Origin: Euwallacea fornicatus
Taxonomy: Eukaryota > Arthropoda > Insecta > Coleoptera > Curculionidae
Assembly (NCBI RefSeq): GCF_040115645.1
Contig: NW_027096026.1
Coordinates: 372,001-436,000, forward strand
Direction of reading: 5' to 3'
DNA length: 64,000 nt
Shown here: in pieces, positions 19,243 to 32,672 of the stretch
Layout: each line of letters opens with the position of its first letter
Position numbering within the stretch: position 1 is the stretch's first letter
Made by a program: the position numbers and the translations under genes
The notes under the pieces: generated by a model
What the model was told of the DNA's origin: nothing
Database searches by the model: none
What the model saw: the letters and a program-made list of their open reading frames with translations, nothing else

Positions 19243-22200
19243 TACTATTTTTCTTGGAAATGCAACAAGATGCAATCATGATTTGTTGTGACGTCTCAAA
19301 GATCTCGTGGAGCTGATTAATTTGACACTTCGTTTAAGAAATTTGGTGATCATTTGTCGAAGTTAACGAACTTCAAAATTTGAAATGTTACGAAAGTTGT
19401 GTGTTTGAGCACATAAAGTACTATTTTTCTTGGAAATGCAACAAGATGCAATTATGATTTGTTGTGACTTCTCAAAGATCTCGACGAGCTGATTAATTTG
19501 ACACCTCGTTTAAGAAACTTGGAGTATGTTTGCTGAAGTTATCGAGCTTCGAAATTTGAAATGTTACAAAAGTTGTGTGTTTGAGCACATAAAGTACTAT
19601 TTTTCATTGAAATGCAACAAGATGCAATCATGATTTGTTGTGACGTCTCAAAGATCTCGTGGAGCTGATTAATTTGTCAATTCGTTTAAGAAATTTGGTC
19701 ATCATTTGTCGAAGTTAACGAGCTTCAAAGTTTGAAATGTTACGAAAGTTGTGTGTTTGAGCACATAAAGTACTATTTTTCTTGGAAATGCAACAAGATG
19801 CAATTATGATTTGTTGTGACGTCTCAAAGATCTCGTGGAGCTGATTAATTTGACACTTCGTTTAAGAAATTTGGTCATCATTTGTCGAAGTTAACGAGCT
19901 TCAAAATTTGAAATGTTACGAAAGTTGTGTGTTTGAGCACATAAAGTACTATTTTTCTTGGAAATGCAACAAGATGCATTCATGATTTGTTGTGACGTCT
20001 CAAAGATCTCGTGGAGGTGATTAATTTGACACTTCGTTTAAGAAACTTGGAGTTTGTTTGCCGAAGTTATCGAGCTTCGAAGTTTGAAATGTTACAAATG
20101 TTCTGTGTTTGAGGACATAAAGTACTATTTTTCTTGGAAATGCAACAAGATGCAATTATGATTTGTTGTGACTTCTCAAAGATCTCGACGAGCTGATTAA
20201 TTTGACACCTCGTTTAAGAAACTTGGAGTTTGTTTGCCGAAGTTATCGAGCTTCGAAATTTGAAATGTTACAAAAGTTGTGTGTTTGAGCACATAAAGTA
20301 CTATTTTTCTTGGAAATGCAACAAGATGCAATCATGATTTGTTGTGACGTCTCAAAGATCTCGTGGAGCTGATTAATTTGACACTTCGTTTAAGAAATTT
20401 GGTGATCATTTGTCGAAGTTAACGAACTTCAAAATTTGAAATGTTACGAAAGTTGTGTGTTTGAGCACATAAAGTACTATTTTTCTTGGAAATGCAACAA
20501 GATGCAATTATGATTTGTTGTGACTTCTCAAAGATCTCGACGAGCTGATTAATTTGACACCTCGTTTAAGAATCTTGGAGTATGTTTGCTGAAGTTATCG
20601 AGCTTCGAAATTTGAAATGTTACAAAAGTTGTGTGTTTGAGCACATAAAGTACTATTTTTCATTGAAATGCAACAAGATGCAATCATGATTTGTTGTGAC
20701 GTCTCAAAGATCTCGTGGAGCTGATTAATTTGACACTTCGTTTAAGAAATTTGGTCATCATTTGTCGAAGTTAACGAGCTTCAAAATTTGAAATGTTATG
20801 AAAGTTGTGTGTTTGAGCACATAAAGTACTATTTTTCTTGGAAATGCAACAAGATGCAATCATGATTTGTTGTGACGTCTCAAAAATCTCGTGGAGCTGA
20901 TTAATTTGACACTTCGTTTAAGAAACTTGAAGTTTGTTTGCCGAAGTTATCGATCTTCGAAATTTGAAATGTTACAAATGTTCTGTGTTTGAGCACATAA
21001 AGTACTATTTTTCTTGGAAATGCAACAAGATGCAATTATGATTTGTTGTGACGTCTCAAAGATCTCGTGGAGCTGATTAATTTGACACTTCGTTTAAGAA
21101 GCTTGGAGTTTGTTTGTCGAAGTTATCGAGCTTCGAAATTCGAAATGTTACGAAAGTTGTGTGTTTGAGCACATAAAGTACTATTTTTCTTGGAAATGCA
21201 ACAAGATGCAATTATGATTTGTTGTGACTTCTCAAAGATCTCGACGAGCTGATTAATTTGACACCTCGTTTAAGAAACTTGGAGTATGTTTGCTGAAGTT
21301 ATCGAGCTTCGAAATTTGAAATGTTACAAAAGTTGTGTGTTTGAGCACATAAAGTACTATTTTTCATTGAAATGCAACAAGATGCAATCATGATTTGTTG
21401 TGACGTCTCAAAGATATCGTGGAGCTGATTAATTTGACACTTCGTTTAAGAAATTTGGTCATCATTTGTCGAAGTTAACGAGCTTCAAAATTTGAAATGT
21501 TATGAAAGTTGTGTGTTTGAGCACATAAAGTACTATTTTTCTTGGAAATGCAACAAGATGCAATCATGATTTGTTGTGACGTCTCAAAAATCTCGTGGAG
21601 CTGATTAATTTGACACTTCGTTTAAGAAGCTTGGAGTTTGTTTGTCGAAGTTATCGAGCTTCGAAATTCGAAATGTTACGAAAGTTGTGTGTTTGAGCAC
21701 ATAAAGTACTATTTTTCTTGGAAATGCAACAAGATGCAATCATGATTTGTTGTGACGTCTCAAAGATCTCGTGGAGCTGATTAATTTGACACTTCGTTTA
21801 AGAAATTTGGTGATCATTTGTCGAAGTTAACGAACTTCAAAATTTGAAATGTTACGAAAGTTGTGTGTTTGAGCACATAAAGTACTATTTTTCTTGGAAA
21901 TGCAACAAGATGCAATCATGATTTATTGTGACGTCTCAAAGATCTCGTGGAGCTGATTAATTTGACACTTCGTTTAAGAAAATTGGAGTTTGTTTGCCGA
22001 AGTTATCGAGCTTCGAAGTTTGAAATGTTACAAATGTTCTGTGTTTGAGGACATAAAGTACTATTTTTCTTGGAAATGCAACAAGATACAATTATGATTT
22101 GTTGTGACTTCTCAAAGATCTCGACGAGCTGATTAATTTGACACATCGTTTAACAAATTTGGTGATCATTTGTCGAAGTTATCGATCTTCGAAATTTGAA

Positions 22201-24261
22201 ATGTTACGAAAGTTGTGTGTTTGAGCACATAAAGTACTATTTTTCTTGGAAATGCAACAAGATACAATTATGATTTGTTGTGACTTCTCAAAGATCTCGA
22301 CGAGCTGATTAATTTGACACCTCGTTTAAGAAACTTGGAGTATGTTTGCTGAAGTTATCGAGCTTCGAAATTTGAAATGTTACACAAGTTGTGTGTTTGA
22401 GCACATAAAGTACTATTTTTCTTGGAAATGCAAGAAGATGCAATCATGATTTGTTGTGACGTCTCAAAGATCTCGACGAGCTGATTAATTTGACACATCG
22501 TTTAACAAATTTGGTGATCATTTGTCGAAGTTATCGATCTTCGAAATTTGAAATGTTACGAAAGTTGTGTGTTTGAGCACATAAAGTACTATTTTTCTTG
22601 GAAATGCAACAAGATGCAATTATGATTTGTTGTGACTTCTCAAAGATCTCGACGAGCTGATTAATTTGACACCTCGTTTAAGAAACTTGGAGTATGTTTG
22701 CTGAAGTTATCGAGCTTCGAAATTTGAAATGTTACAAAAGTTGTGTGTTTGAGCACATAAAGTACTATTTTTCTTGGAAATGCAACAAGATGCAATCATG
22801 ATTTGTTGTGACGTCTCAAAGATCTCGTGGAGCTGATTAATTTGACACTTCGTTTAAGAAATTTGGTGATCATTTGTCGAAGTTAACGAGCTTCAAAATT
22901 TGAAATTTTACGAAAGTTGTGTGTTTCAGCACATAAAGTACTATTTTTCTTGGAAATGCAACAAGATGCAATCATGATTTGTTGTGACGTCTCAAAGATC
23001 TCGTGGAGCTGATTAATTTGACACTTCGTTTAAGAAATTTGGTGATCATTTGTCGAAGTTAACGAACTTCAAAATTTGAAATGTTACGAAAGTTGTGTGT
23101 TTGAGCACATAAAGTACTATTTTTCTTGGAAATGCAACAAGATGCAATCATGATTTGTTGTGACGTCTCAAAGATCTCGTGGAGCTGATTAATTTGACAC
23201 TTCGTTTAAGAAATTTGGTGATCATTTGTCGAAGTTAACGAACTTCAAAATTTGAAATGTTACGAAAGTTGTGTGTTTGAGCACATAAAGTACTATTTTT
23301 CTTGGAAATGCAACAAGATGCAATCATGATTTGTTGTGACGTCTCAAAGATCTCGTGGAGCTGATTAATTTGTCACTTCGTTTAAGAAATTTGGTCATCA
23401 TTTGTCGAAGTTAACGAGCTTCAAAGTTTGAAATGTTACGAAAGTTGTGTGTTTGAGCACATAAAGTACTATTTTTCTTGGAAATGCAACAAGATGCAAT
23501 CATGATTTGTTGTGACGTCTCAAAGATCTCGTGGAGCTGATTAATTTGTCAATTCGTTTAAGAAATTTGGTCATCATTTGTCGAAGTTAACGAGCTTCAA
23601 AGTTTGAAATGTTACGAAAGTTGTGTGTTTGAGCACATAAAGTACTATTTTTCTTGGAAATGCAACAAGATGCAATTATGATTTGTTGTGACGTCTCAAA
23701 GATCTCGTGGAGCTGATTAATTTGACACTTCGTTTAAGAAATTTGGTCATCATTTGTCGAAGTTAACGAGCTTCAAAATTTGAAATGTTACGAAAGTTGT
23801 GTGTTTGAGCACATAAAGTACTATTTTTCTTGGAAATGCAACAAGATGCAATCATGATTTGTTGTGACGTCTCAAAGATCTCGTGGAGGTGATTAATTTG
23901 ACACTTCGTTTAAGAAACTTGGAGTTTGTTTGCCGAAGTTATCGAGCTTCGAAGTTTGAAATGTTACAAATGTTCTGTGTTTGAGGACATAAAGTACTAT
24001 TTTTCTTGGAAATGCAACAAGATGCAATTATGATTTGTTGTGACTTCTCAAAGATCTCGACGAGCTGATTAATTTGACACCTCGTTTAAGAAACTTGGAG
24101 TATGTTTGCTGAAGTTATCGAGCTTCGAAATTTGAAATGTTACAAAAGTTGTGTGTTTGAGCACATAAAGTACTATTTTTCATTGAAATGCAACAAGATG
24201 CAATCATGATTTGTTGTGACGTCTCAAAGATCTCGTGGAGCTGATTAATTTGACACTTCGT

Positions 24262-27200
24262 TTAAGAAACTTTGAGTTTGTTTGCCGAAGTTATCGAGCT
24301 TCGAAATTTGAAATGTTACAAAAGTTGTGTGTTTGAGCACATAAAGTACTATTTTTCTTGGAAATGCAACAAGATGCAATCATGATTTGTTGTGACGTCT
24401 CAAAGATCTCGTGGAGCTGATTAATTTGACACTTCGTTTAAGAAATTTGGTGATCATTTGTCGAAGTTAACGAACTTCAAAATTTGAAATGTTACGAAAG
24501 TTGTGTGTTTGAGCACATAAAGTACTATTTTTCTTGGAAATGCAACAAGATGCAATCATGATTTGTTGTGACGTCTCAAAGATCTCGTGGAGCTGATTAA
24601 TTTGACACTTCGTTTAAGAAGCTTGGAGTTTGTTTGCCGAAGTTATCGAGCTTCGAAATTCGAAATGTTACAAATGTTCTGTGTTTGAGCACATAAAGTA
24701 CTATTTTTCATTGAAATGCAACAAGATGCAATAATGATTTGTTGTGACTTCTCAAAGATCTCGACGAGCTGATTAATTTGACACCTCGTTTAAGAAACTT
24801 GGAGTATGTTTGCTGAAGTTATCGAGCTTCAAAGTTTGAAATGTTACGAAAGTTGTGTGTTTGAGCACATAAAGTACTATTTTTCTTGGAAATGCAACAA
24901 GATGAAATTATGATTTGTTGTGACGTCTCAAAGATCTCGTGGAGCTGATTAATTTGACACTTCGTTTAAGAAACTTGGAGTTTGTTTGCCGAAGTTATCG
25001 ATCTTCGAAATTTGAAATGTTACAAATGTTCTGTGTTTGAGCACATAAAGTACTATTTTTCTTGGAAATGCAACAAGATGCAATTATGATTTGTTGTGAC
25101 GTCTCAAAGATCTCGTGGAGCTGATTAATTTGACACTTCGTTTAAGAAGCTTGGAGTTTGTTTGTCGAAGTTATCGAGCTTCGAAATTCGAAATGTTACG
25201 AAAGTTGTGTGTTTGAGCACATAAAGTACTATTTTTCTTGGAAATGCAACAAGATGCAATCATGATTTGTTGTGACGTCTCAAAGATCTCGACGAGCTGA
25301 TTAATTTGACACTTCGTTTAAGAAATTTGGTGATCATTTGTCGAAGTTAACGAGCTTCAAAGTTTGAAATGTTACGAAAGTTGTGTGTTTGAGCACATAA
25401 AGTACTATTTTTCTTGGAAATGCAACAAGATGCAATCATGATTTGTTGTGACGTCTCAAATATCTCGTGGAGCTGATTAATTTGACACTTCGTTTAAGAA
25501 GCTTGGAGTTTGTTTGTCGAAGTTATCGAGCTACGAAATTTGAAATGTTACAAAAGTTGTGTGTTTGAGCACATAAAGTACTATTTTTCTTGGAAATGCA
25601 ACAAGATGCAATCATGATTTGTGGTGACGTCTCAAAGATCTCGTGGAGCTGATTAATTTGACACTTCGTTTAAGAAACTTGGAGTTTGTTTGCCGAAGTT
25701 ATCGAGCTTCGAAGTTTGAAATGTTACAAATGTTCTGTGTTTGAGGACATAAAGTACTATTTTTCTTGGGAATGCAACAAGATGCAATTATGATTTGTTG
25801 TGACTTCTCAAAGATCTCGACGAGCTGATTAATTTGACACCTCGTTTAAGAAACTTGGAGTATGTTTGCTGAAGTTATCGAGCTTCGAAATTTGAAATGT
25901 TACAAAAGTTGTGTGTTTGAGCACATAAAGTACTATTTTTCTTGGAAATGCAACAAGATGCAATCATGATTTGTGGTGACGTCTCAAAGATCTCGTGGAG
26001 CTGATTAATTTGACACTTTGTTTAAGAAACTTTGAGTTTGTTTGCCGAAGTTATCGAGCTTCGAAGTTTGAAATGTTACAAATGTTCTTTGTTTGAGCAC
26101 ATAAAGTACTATTTTTCTTGGAAATGCAACAAGATGCAATTATGATTTGTTGTGACGTCTCAAAGATCTCGTGGAGCTGATTAATTTGACACTTCGTTTA
26201 AGAAGCTTGGAGTTTGTTTGTCGAAGTTATCGAGCTTCGAAATTCGAAATGTTACGAAAGTTGTGTGTTTGAGCACATAAAGTACTATTTTTCTTGGAAA
26301 TGCAACAAGATGCAATCATGATTTGTTGTGACGTCTCAAAGATCTCGTGGAGCTGATTAATTTGACACTTCGTTTGAGAAGCTTGGAGTTTGTTTGTCGA
26401 AGTTATCGAGCTTCGAAATTCGAAATGTTACGAAAGTTGTGTGTTTGAGGACATAAAGTACTATTTTTCTTGGGAATGCAACAAGATGCAATTATGATTT
26501 GTTGTGACTTCTCAAAGATCTCGTGGAGCTGATTAATTTGACACTTCGTTTAAGAAACTTGGAGTTCGTTTGCCGAAGTTATCGAGCTTCGAAGTTTGAA
26601 ATGTTACAAAAGTTGTGTGTTTGAGCACATAAAGTACTATTTTTCTTGGAAATGCAACAAGATGCAATCATGATTTGTGGTGACGTCTCAAAGATCTCGT
26701 GGAGCTGATTAATTTGACACTTCGTTTAAGAAATTTGGTGATCATTTGTCGAAGTTAACGAGCTTCAAAATTTGAAATGTTACGAAAGTTGTGTGTTTGA
26801 GCACATAAAGTACTATTTGTCTTGGAAATGCAACAAGATGCAATCATGATTTGTTGTGACGTCTCAAAGATCTCGTGGAGCTGATTAATTTGACACTTCG
26901 TTTAAGAAACTTTGAGTTTGTTTGCCGAAGTTATCGAGCTTCGAAGTTTGAAATGTTACAAATGTTCTGTGTTTGAGCACATAAATTACTATTTTTCTTG
27001 GAAATGCAACAAGATGCAATTATGATTTGTTGTGACTTCTCAAAGATCTCGACGAGCTGATTAATTTGACACCTCGTTTAAGAAACTTGGAGTTTGTTTG
27101 CCGAAGTTATCGAGCTTCGAAATTTGAAATGTTACAAAAGTTGTGTGTTTGAGCACATAAAGTACTATTTTTCTTGGAAATGCAACAAGATGCAATCATG

Positions 27201-30200
27201 ATTTGTTGTGACGTCTCAAAGATCTCGTGGAGCTGATTAATTTGACACTTCGTTTAAGAAATTTGGTGATCATTTGTCGAAGTTAACGAACTTCAAAATT
27301 TGAAATGTTACGAAAGTTGTGTGTTTGAGCACATAAAGTACTATTTTTCTTGGAAATGCAACAAGATGCAATCATGATTTGTTGTGACGTCTCAATGATC
27401 TCGACGAGCTTATTAATTTGACACTTCGTTTAAGAAATTTGGTCATCATTTGTCGAAGTTAACGAGCTTCAAAGTTTGAAATGTTACGAAAGTTGTATGT
27501 TTGAGCACATAAAGTACTATTTTTCTTGGAAATGCAACAAGATGCAATCATGATTTGTTGTGACGTCTCAAAGATCTCGTGGAGCTGATTAATTTGACAC
27601 TTCGTTTAAGAAACTTGGAGTTTGTTTGCCGAAGTTATCGAGCTTCGAAGTTTGAAATGTTACGAAAGTTGTGTGTTTGAGCACATAAAGTACTATTTTT
27701 CTTGGAAATGCAACAAGATGCAATTATGATTTGTTGTGACGTCTCAAAGATCTCATGGAGCTGATTAATTTGACACTTCGTTTAAGAAATTTGGTGATCA
27801 TTTGTCGAAGTTAACGAACTTCAAAATTTGAAATGTTACGAAAGTTGTGTGTTTGAGCACATAAAGTACTATTTTTCTTGGAAATGCAACAAGATGCAAT
27901 CATGATTTGTTGTGACGTCTCAAAGATCTCGACGAGCTGATTAATTTGACACTTCGTTTAAGAAATTTGGTGATCATTTGTCGAAGTTAACGAGCTTCAA
28001 AGTTTGAAATGTTACGAAAGTTGTGTGTTTGAGCACATAAAGTACTATTTTTCTTGGAAATGCAACAAGATGCAATCATGATTTGTTGTGACGTCTCAAA
28101 TATCTCGTGGAGCTGATTAATTTGACACTTCGTTTAAGAAGCTTGGAGTTTGTTTGTCGAAGTTATCGAGCTACGAAATTTGAAATGTTACAAAAGTTGT
28201 GTGTTTGAGCACATAAAGTACTATTTTTCTTGGAAATGCAACAAGATGCAATCATGATTTGTGGTGACGTCTCAAAGATCTCGTGGAGCTGATTAATTTG
28301 ACACTTCGTTTAAGAAACTTGGAGTTTGTTTGCCGAAGTTATCGAGCTTCGAAGTTTGAAATGTTACAAATGTTCTGTGTTTGAGGACATAAAGTACTAT
28401 TTTTCTTGGGAATGCAACAAGATGCAATTATGATTTGTTGTGACTTCTCAAAGATCTCGACGAGCTGATTAATTTGACACCTCGTTTAAGAAACTTGGAG
28501 TATGTTTGCTGAAGTTATCGAGCTTCGAAATTTGAAATGTTACAAAAGTTGTGTGTTTGAGCACATAAAGTACTATTTTTCTTGGAAATGCAACAAGATG
28601 CAATCATGATTTGTGGTGACGTCTCAAAGATCTCGTGGAGCTGATTAATTTGACACTTTGTTTAAGAAACTTTGAGTTTGTTTGCCGAAGTTATCGAGCT
28701 TCGAAGTTTGAAATGTTACAAATGTTCTTTGTTTGAGCACATAAAGTACTATTTTTCTTGGAAATGCAACAAGATGCAATTATGATTTGTTGTGACGTCT
28801 CAAAGATCTCGTGGAGCTGATTAATTTGACACTTCGTTTAAGAAGCTTGGAGTTTGTTTGTCGAAGTTATCGAGCTTCGAAATTCGAAATGTTACGAAAG
28901 TTGTGTGTTTGAGCACATAAAGTACTATTTTTCTTGGAAATGCAACAAGATGCAATCATGATTTGTTGTGACGTCTCAAAGATCTCGTGGAGCTGATTAA
29001 TTTGACACTTCGTTTGAGAAGCTTGGAGTTTGTTTGTCGAAGTTATCGAGCTTCGAAATTCGAAATGTTACGAAAGTTGTGTGTTTGAGGACATAAAGTA
29101 CTATTTTTCTTGGGAATGCAACAAGATGCAATTATGATTTGTTGTGACTTCTCAAAGATCTCGTGGAGCTGATTAATTTGACACTTCGTTTAAGAAACTT
29201 GGAGTTTGTTTGCCGAAGTTATCGAGCTTCGAAGTTTGAAATGTTACAAAAGTTGTGTGTTTGAGCACATAAAGTACTATTTTTCTTGGAAATGCAACAA
29301 GATGCAATCATGATTTGTGGTGACGTCTCAAAGATCTCGTGGAGCTGATTAATTTGACACTTCGTTTAAGAAATTTGGTGATCATTTGTCGAAGTTAACG
29401 AGCTTCAAAATTTGAAATGTTACGAAAGTTGTGTGTTTGAGCACATAAAGTACTATTTGTCTTGGAAATGCAACAAGATGCAATCATGATTTGTTGTGAC
29501 GTCTCAAAGATCTCGTGGAGCTGATTAATTTGACACTTCGTTTAAGAAACTTTGAGTTTGTTTGCCGAAGTTATCGAGCTTCGAAGTTTGAAATGTTACA
29601 AATGTTCTGTGTTTGAGCACATAAATTACTATTTTTCTTGGAAATGCAACAAGATGCAATTATGATTTGTTGTGACTTCTCAAAGATCTCGACGAGCTGA
29701 TTAATTTGACACCTCGTTTAAGAAACTTGGAGTTTGTTTGCCGAAGTTATCGAGCTTCGAAATTTGAAATGTTACAAAAGTTGTGTGTTTGAGCACATAA
29801 AGTACTATTTTTCTTGGAAATGCAACAAGATGCAATCATGATTTGTTGTGACGTCTCAAAGATCTCGTGGAGCTGATTAATTTGACACTTCGTTTAAGAA
29901 ATTTGGTGATCATTTGTCGAAGTTAACGAACTTCAAAATTTGAAATGTTACGAAAGTTGTGTGTTTGAGCACATAAAGTACTATTTTTCTTGGAAATGCA
30001 ACAAGATGCAATCATGATTTGTTGTGACGTCTCAATGATCTCGACGAGCTTATTAATTTGACACTTCGTTTAAGAAATTTGGTCATCATTTGTCGAAGTT
30101 AACGAGCTTCAAAGTTTGAAATGTTACGAAAGTTGTATGTTTGAGCACATAAAGTACTATTTTTCTTGGAAATGCAACAAGATGCAATCATGATTTGTTG

Positions 30201-32541
30201 TGACGTCTCAAAGATTTCGTGGAGCTGATTAATTTGACACTTCGTTTAAGAAACTTGGAGTTTGTTTGCCGAAGTTATCGAGCTTCGAAGTTTGAAATGT
30301 TACGAAAGTTGTGTGTTTGAGCACATAAAGTACTATTTTTCTTGGAAATGCAACAAGATGCAATTATGATTTGTTGTGACGTCTCAAAGATCTCGTGGAG
30401 CTGATTAATTTGACACTTCGTTTAAGAAATTTGGTGATCATTTGTCGAAGTTAACGAACTTCAAAATTTGAAATGTTACGAAAGTTGTGTGTTTGAGCAC
30501 ATAAAGTACTATTTTTCTTGGAAATGCAACAAGATGCAATCATGATTTGTTGTGACGTCTCAAATATCTCGTGGAGCTGATTAATTTGACACTTCGTTTA
30601 AGAAGCTTGGAGTTTGTTTGTCGAAGTTATCGAGCTACGAAATTTGAAATGTTACAAAAGTTGTGTGTTTGAGCACATAAAGTACTATTTTTCTTGGAAA
30701 TGCAACAAGATGCAATCATGATTTGTGGTGACGTCTCAAAGATCTCGTGGAGCTGATTAATTTGACACTTCGTTTAAGAAACTTGGAGTTTGTTTGCCGA
30801 AGTTATCGAGCTTCGAAGTTTGAAATGTTACAAATGTTCTGTGTTTGAGGACATAAAGTACTATTTTTCTTGGGAATGCAACAAGATGCAATTATGATTT
30901 GTTGTGACTTCTCAAAGATCTCGACGAGCTGATTAATTTGACACCTCGTTTAAGAAACTTGGAGTATGTTTGCTGAAGTTATCGAGCTTCGAAATTTGAA
31001 ATGTTACAAAAGTTGTGTGTTTGAGCACATAAAGTACTATTTTTCTTGGAAATGCAACAAGATGCAATCATGATTTGTGGTGACGTCTCAAAGATCTCGT
31101 GGAGCTGATTAATTTGACACTTTGTTTAAGAAACTTTGAGTTTGTTTGCCGAAGTTATCGAGCTTCGAAATTTGAAATGTTACAAAAGTTGTGTGTTTGA
31201 GCACATAAAGTACTATTTTTCTTGGAAATGCAACAAGATGCAATCATGATTTGTTGTGACGTCTCAAAGATCTCGTGGAGCTGATTAATTTGACACTTCG
31301 TTTAAGAAATTTGGTGATCATTTGTCGAAGTTAACGAACTTCAAAATTTGAAATGTTACGAAAGTTGTGTGTTTGAGCACATAAAGTACTATTTTTCTTG
31401 GAAATGCAACAAGATGCAATCATGATTTGTTGTGACGTCTCAAAGATCTCGTGGAGCTGATTAATTTGACACTTCGTTTAAGAAGCTTGGAGTTTGTTTG
31501 CCGAAGTTATCGAGCTTCGAAATTCGAAATGTTACAAATGTTCTGTGTTTGAGCACATAAAGTACTATTTTTCATTGAAATGCAACAAGATGCAATAATG
31601 ATTTGTTGTGACTTCTCAAAGATCTCGACGAGCTGATTAATTTGACACCTCGTTTAAGAAACTTGGAGTATGTTTGCTGAAGTTATCGAGCTTCAAAGTT
31701 TGAAATGTTACGAAAGTTGTGTGTTTGAGCACATAAAGTACTATTTTTCTTGGAAATGCAACAAGATGAAATTATGATTTGTTGTGACGTCTCAAAGATC
31801 TCGTGGAGCTGATTAATTTGACACTTCGTTTAAGAAACTTGGAGTTTGTTTGCCGAAGTTATCGATCTTCGAAATTTGAAATGTTACAAATGTTCTGTGT
31901 TTGAGCACATAAAGTACTATTTTTCTTGGAAATGCAACAAGATGCAATTATGATTTGTTGTGACGTCTCAAAGATCTCGTGGAGCTGATTAATTTGACAC
32001 TTCGTTTAAGAAGCTTGGAGTTTGTTTGTCGAAGTTATCGAGCTTCGAAATTCGAAATGTTACGAAAGTTGTGTGTTTGAGCACATAAAGTACTATTTTT
32101 CTTGGAAATGCAACAAGATGCAATCATGATTTGTTGTGACGTCTCAAAGATCTCGACGAGCTGATTAATTTGACACTTCGTTTAAGAAATTTGGTGATCA
32201 TTTGTCGAAGTTAACGAGCTTCAAAGTTTGAAATGTTACGAAAGTTGTGTGTTTGAGCACATAAAGTACTATTTTTCTTGGAAATGCAACAAGATGCAAT
32301 CATGATTTGTTGTGACGTCTCAAATATCTCGTGGAGCTGATTAATTTGACACTTCGTTTAAGAAGCTTGGAGTTTGTTTGTCGAAGTTATCGAGCTACGA
32401 AATTTGAAATGTTACAAAAGTTGTGTGTTTGAGCACATAAAGTACTATTTTTCTTGGAAATGCAACAAGATGCAATCATGATTTGTGGTGACGTCTCAAA
32501 GATCTCGTGGAGCTGATTAATTTGACACTTCGTTTAAGAAA
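24262..32541. repeat. 39-monomer offset duplication
   Basis: 24262-25677 recurs at 31126-32541, 6864 bp (39 monomers) apart. Shared private marks are GCAATAATG (about 24729/31593) and GATGAAATTATG (24901/31765). One T/C difference near the left edge was noted. The related GCAATAATG unit appears again near 40570 and 45850. Confidence 0.75.
25193..31168. repeat. 15-monomer higher-order repeat (2640 bp), two full copies and a truncated third
   Basis: Copy 1 is 25193-27832 and copy 2 is 27833-30472. I found only about three differences between them (near 26575, 27573 and 27755). Copy 3 begins at 30473, lacks one monomer at once (CAAATATCTC lies at 28097 and 30561, 14 units apart) and breaks off near 31168. 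Marks of the unit include CAAATATCTC, GTTCTTTGTTTG, CATAAATTAC and CTCAATGATC. The near identity points to very recent amplification. Confidence 0.85.
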
Positions 32542-32672
32542 TTTGGTGATCATTTGTCGAAGTTAACGAGCTTCAAAATTTGAAATGTTACGAAAGTTGT
32601 GTGTTTGAGCACATAAAGTACTATTTGTCTTGGAAATGCAACAAGATGCAATCATGATTTGTTGTGACGTCT

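Larger units (their letters stand above)
11150..20727. repeat. 6-monomer (1056-bp) tandem duplication interrupted by the retrotransposon
   Basis: With the element removed, satellite around the insertion is a 6-monomer tandem duplication. About 11150-11824 plus 19238-19670 is one copy; about 19624-20298 plus 20299-20727 is the other. The rare TGCATTCATG variant at about 11501 and 19975 lies 8474 bp apart, or 1056 bp net (6 x 176), and the TGTCAATTCG variant at 11201 and 19675 gives the same offset. Position 20299, the counterpart of the insertion point, is uninterrupted and serves as an in-window empty site. Confidence 0.75.
9600..23019. repeat. 26-monomer offset duplication spanning the insertion
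   Basis: Satellite at 9600-11025 matches 21594-23019. The distance is 11994 bp; after removing the 7418 bp added by the retrotransposon it is 4576 bp, exactly 26 monomers. Shared rare variants include TAAGAAAATTGG (9984/21978), the GATACAATT units, GTTACACAAG and GTTTCAGCAC (10929/22923). A few differences separate the copies, such as GTTATGACG in the left copy (line 10801). After 11025 the right copy has two extra monomers, and the match then resumes at an offset of 28. Confidence 0.75.
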
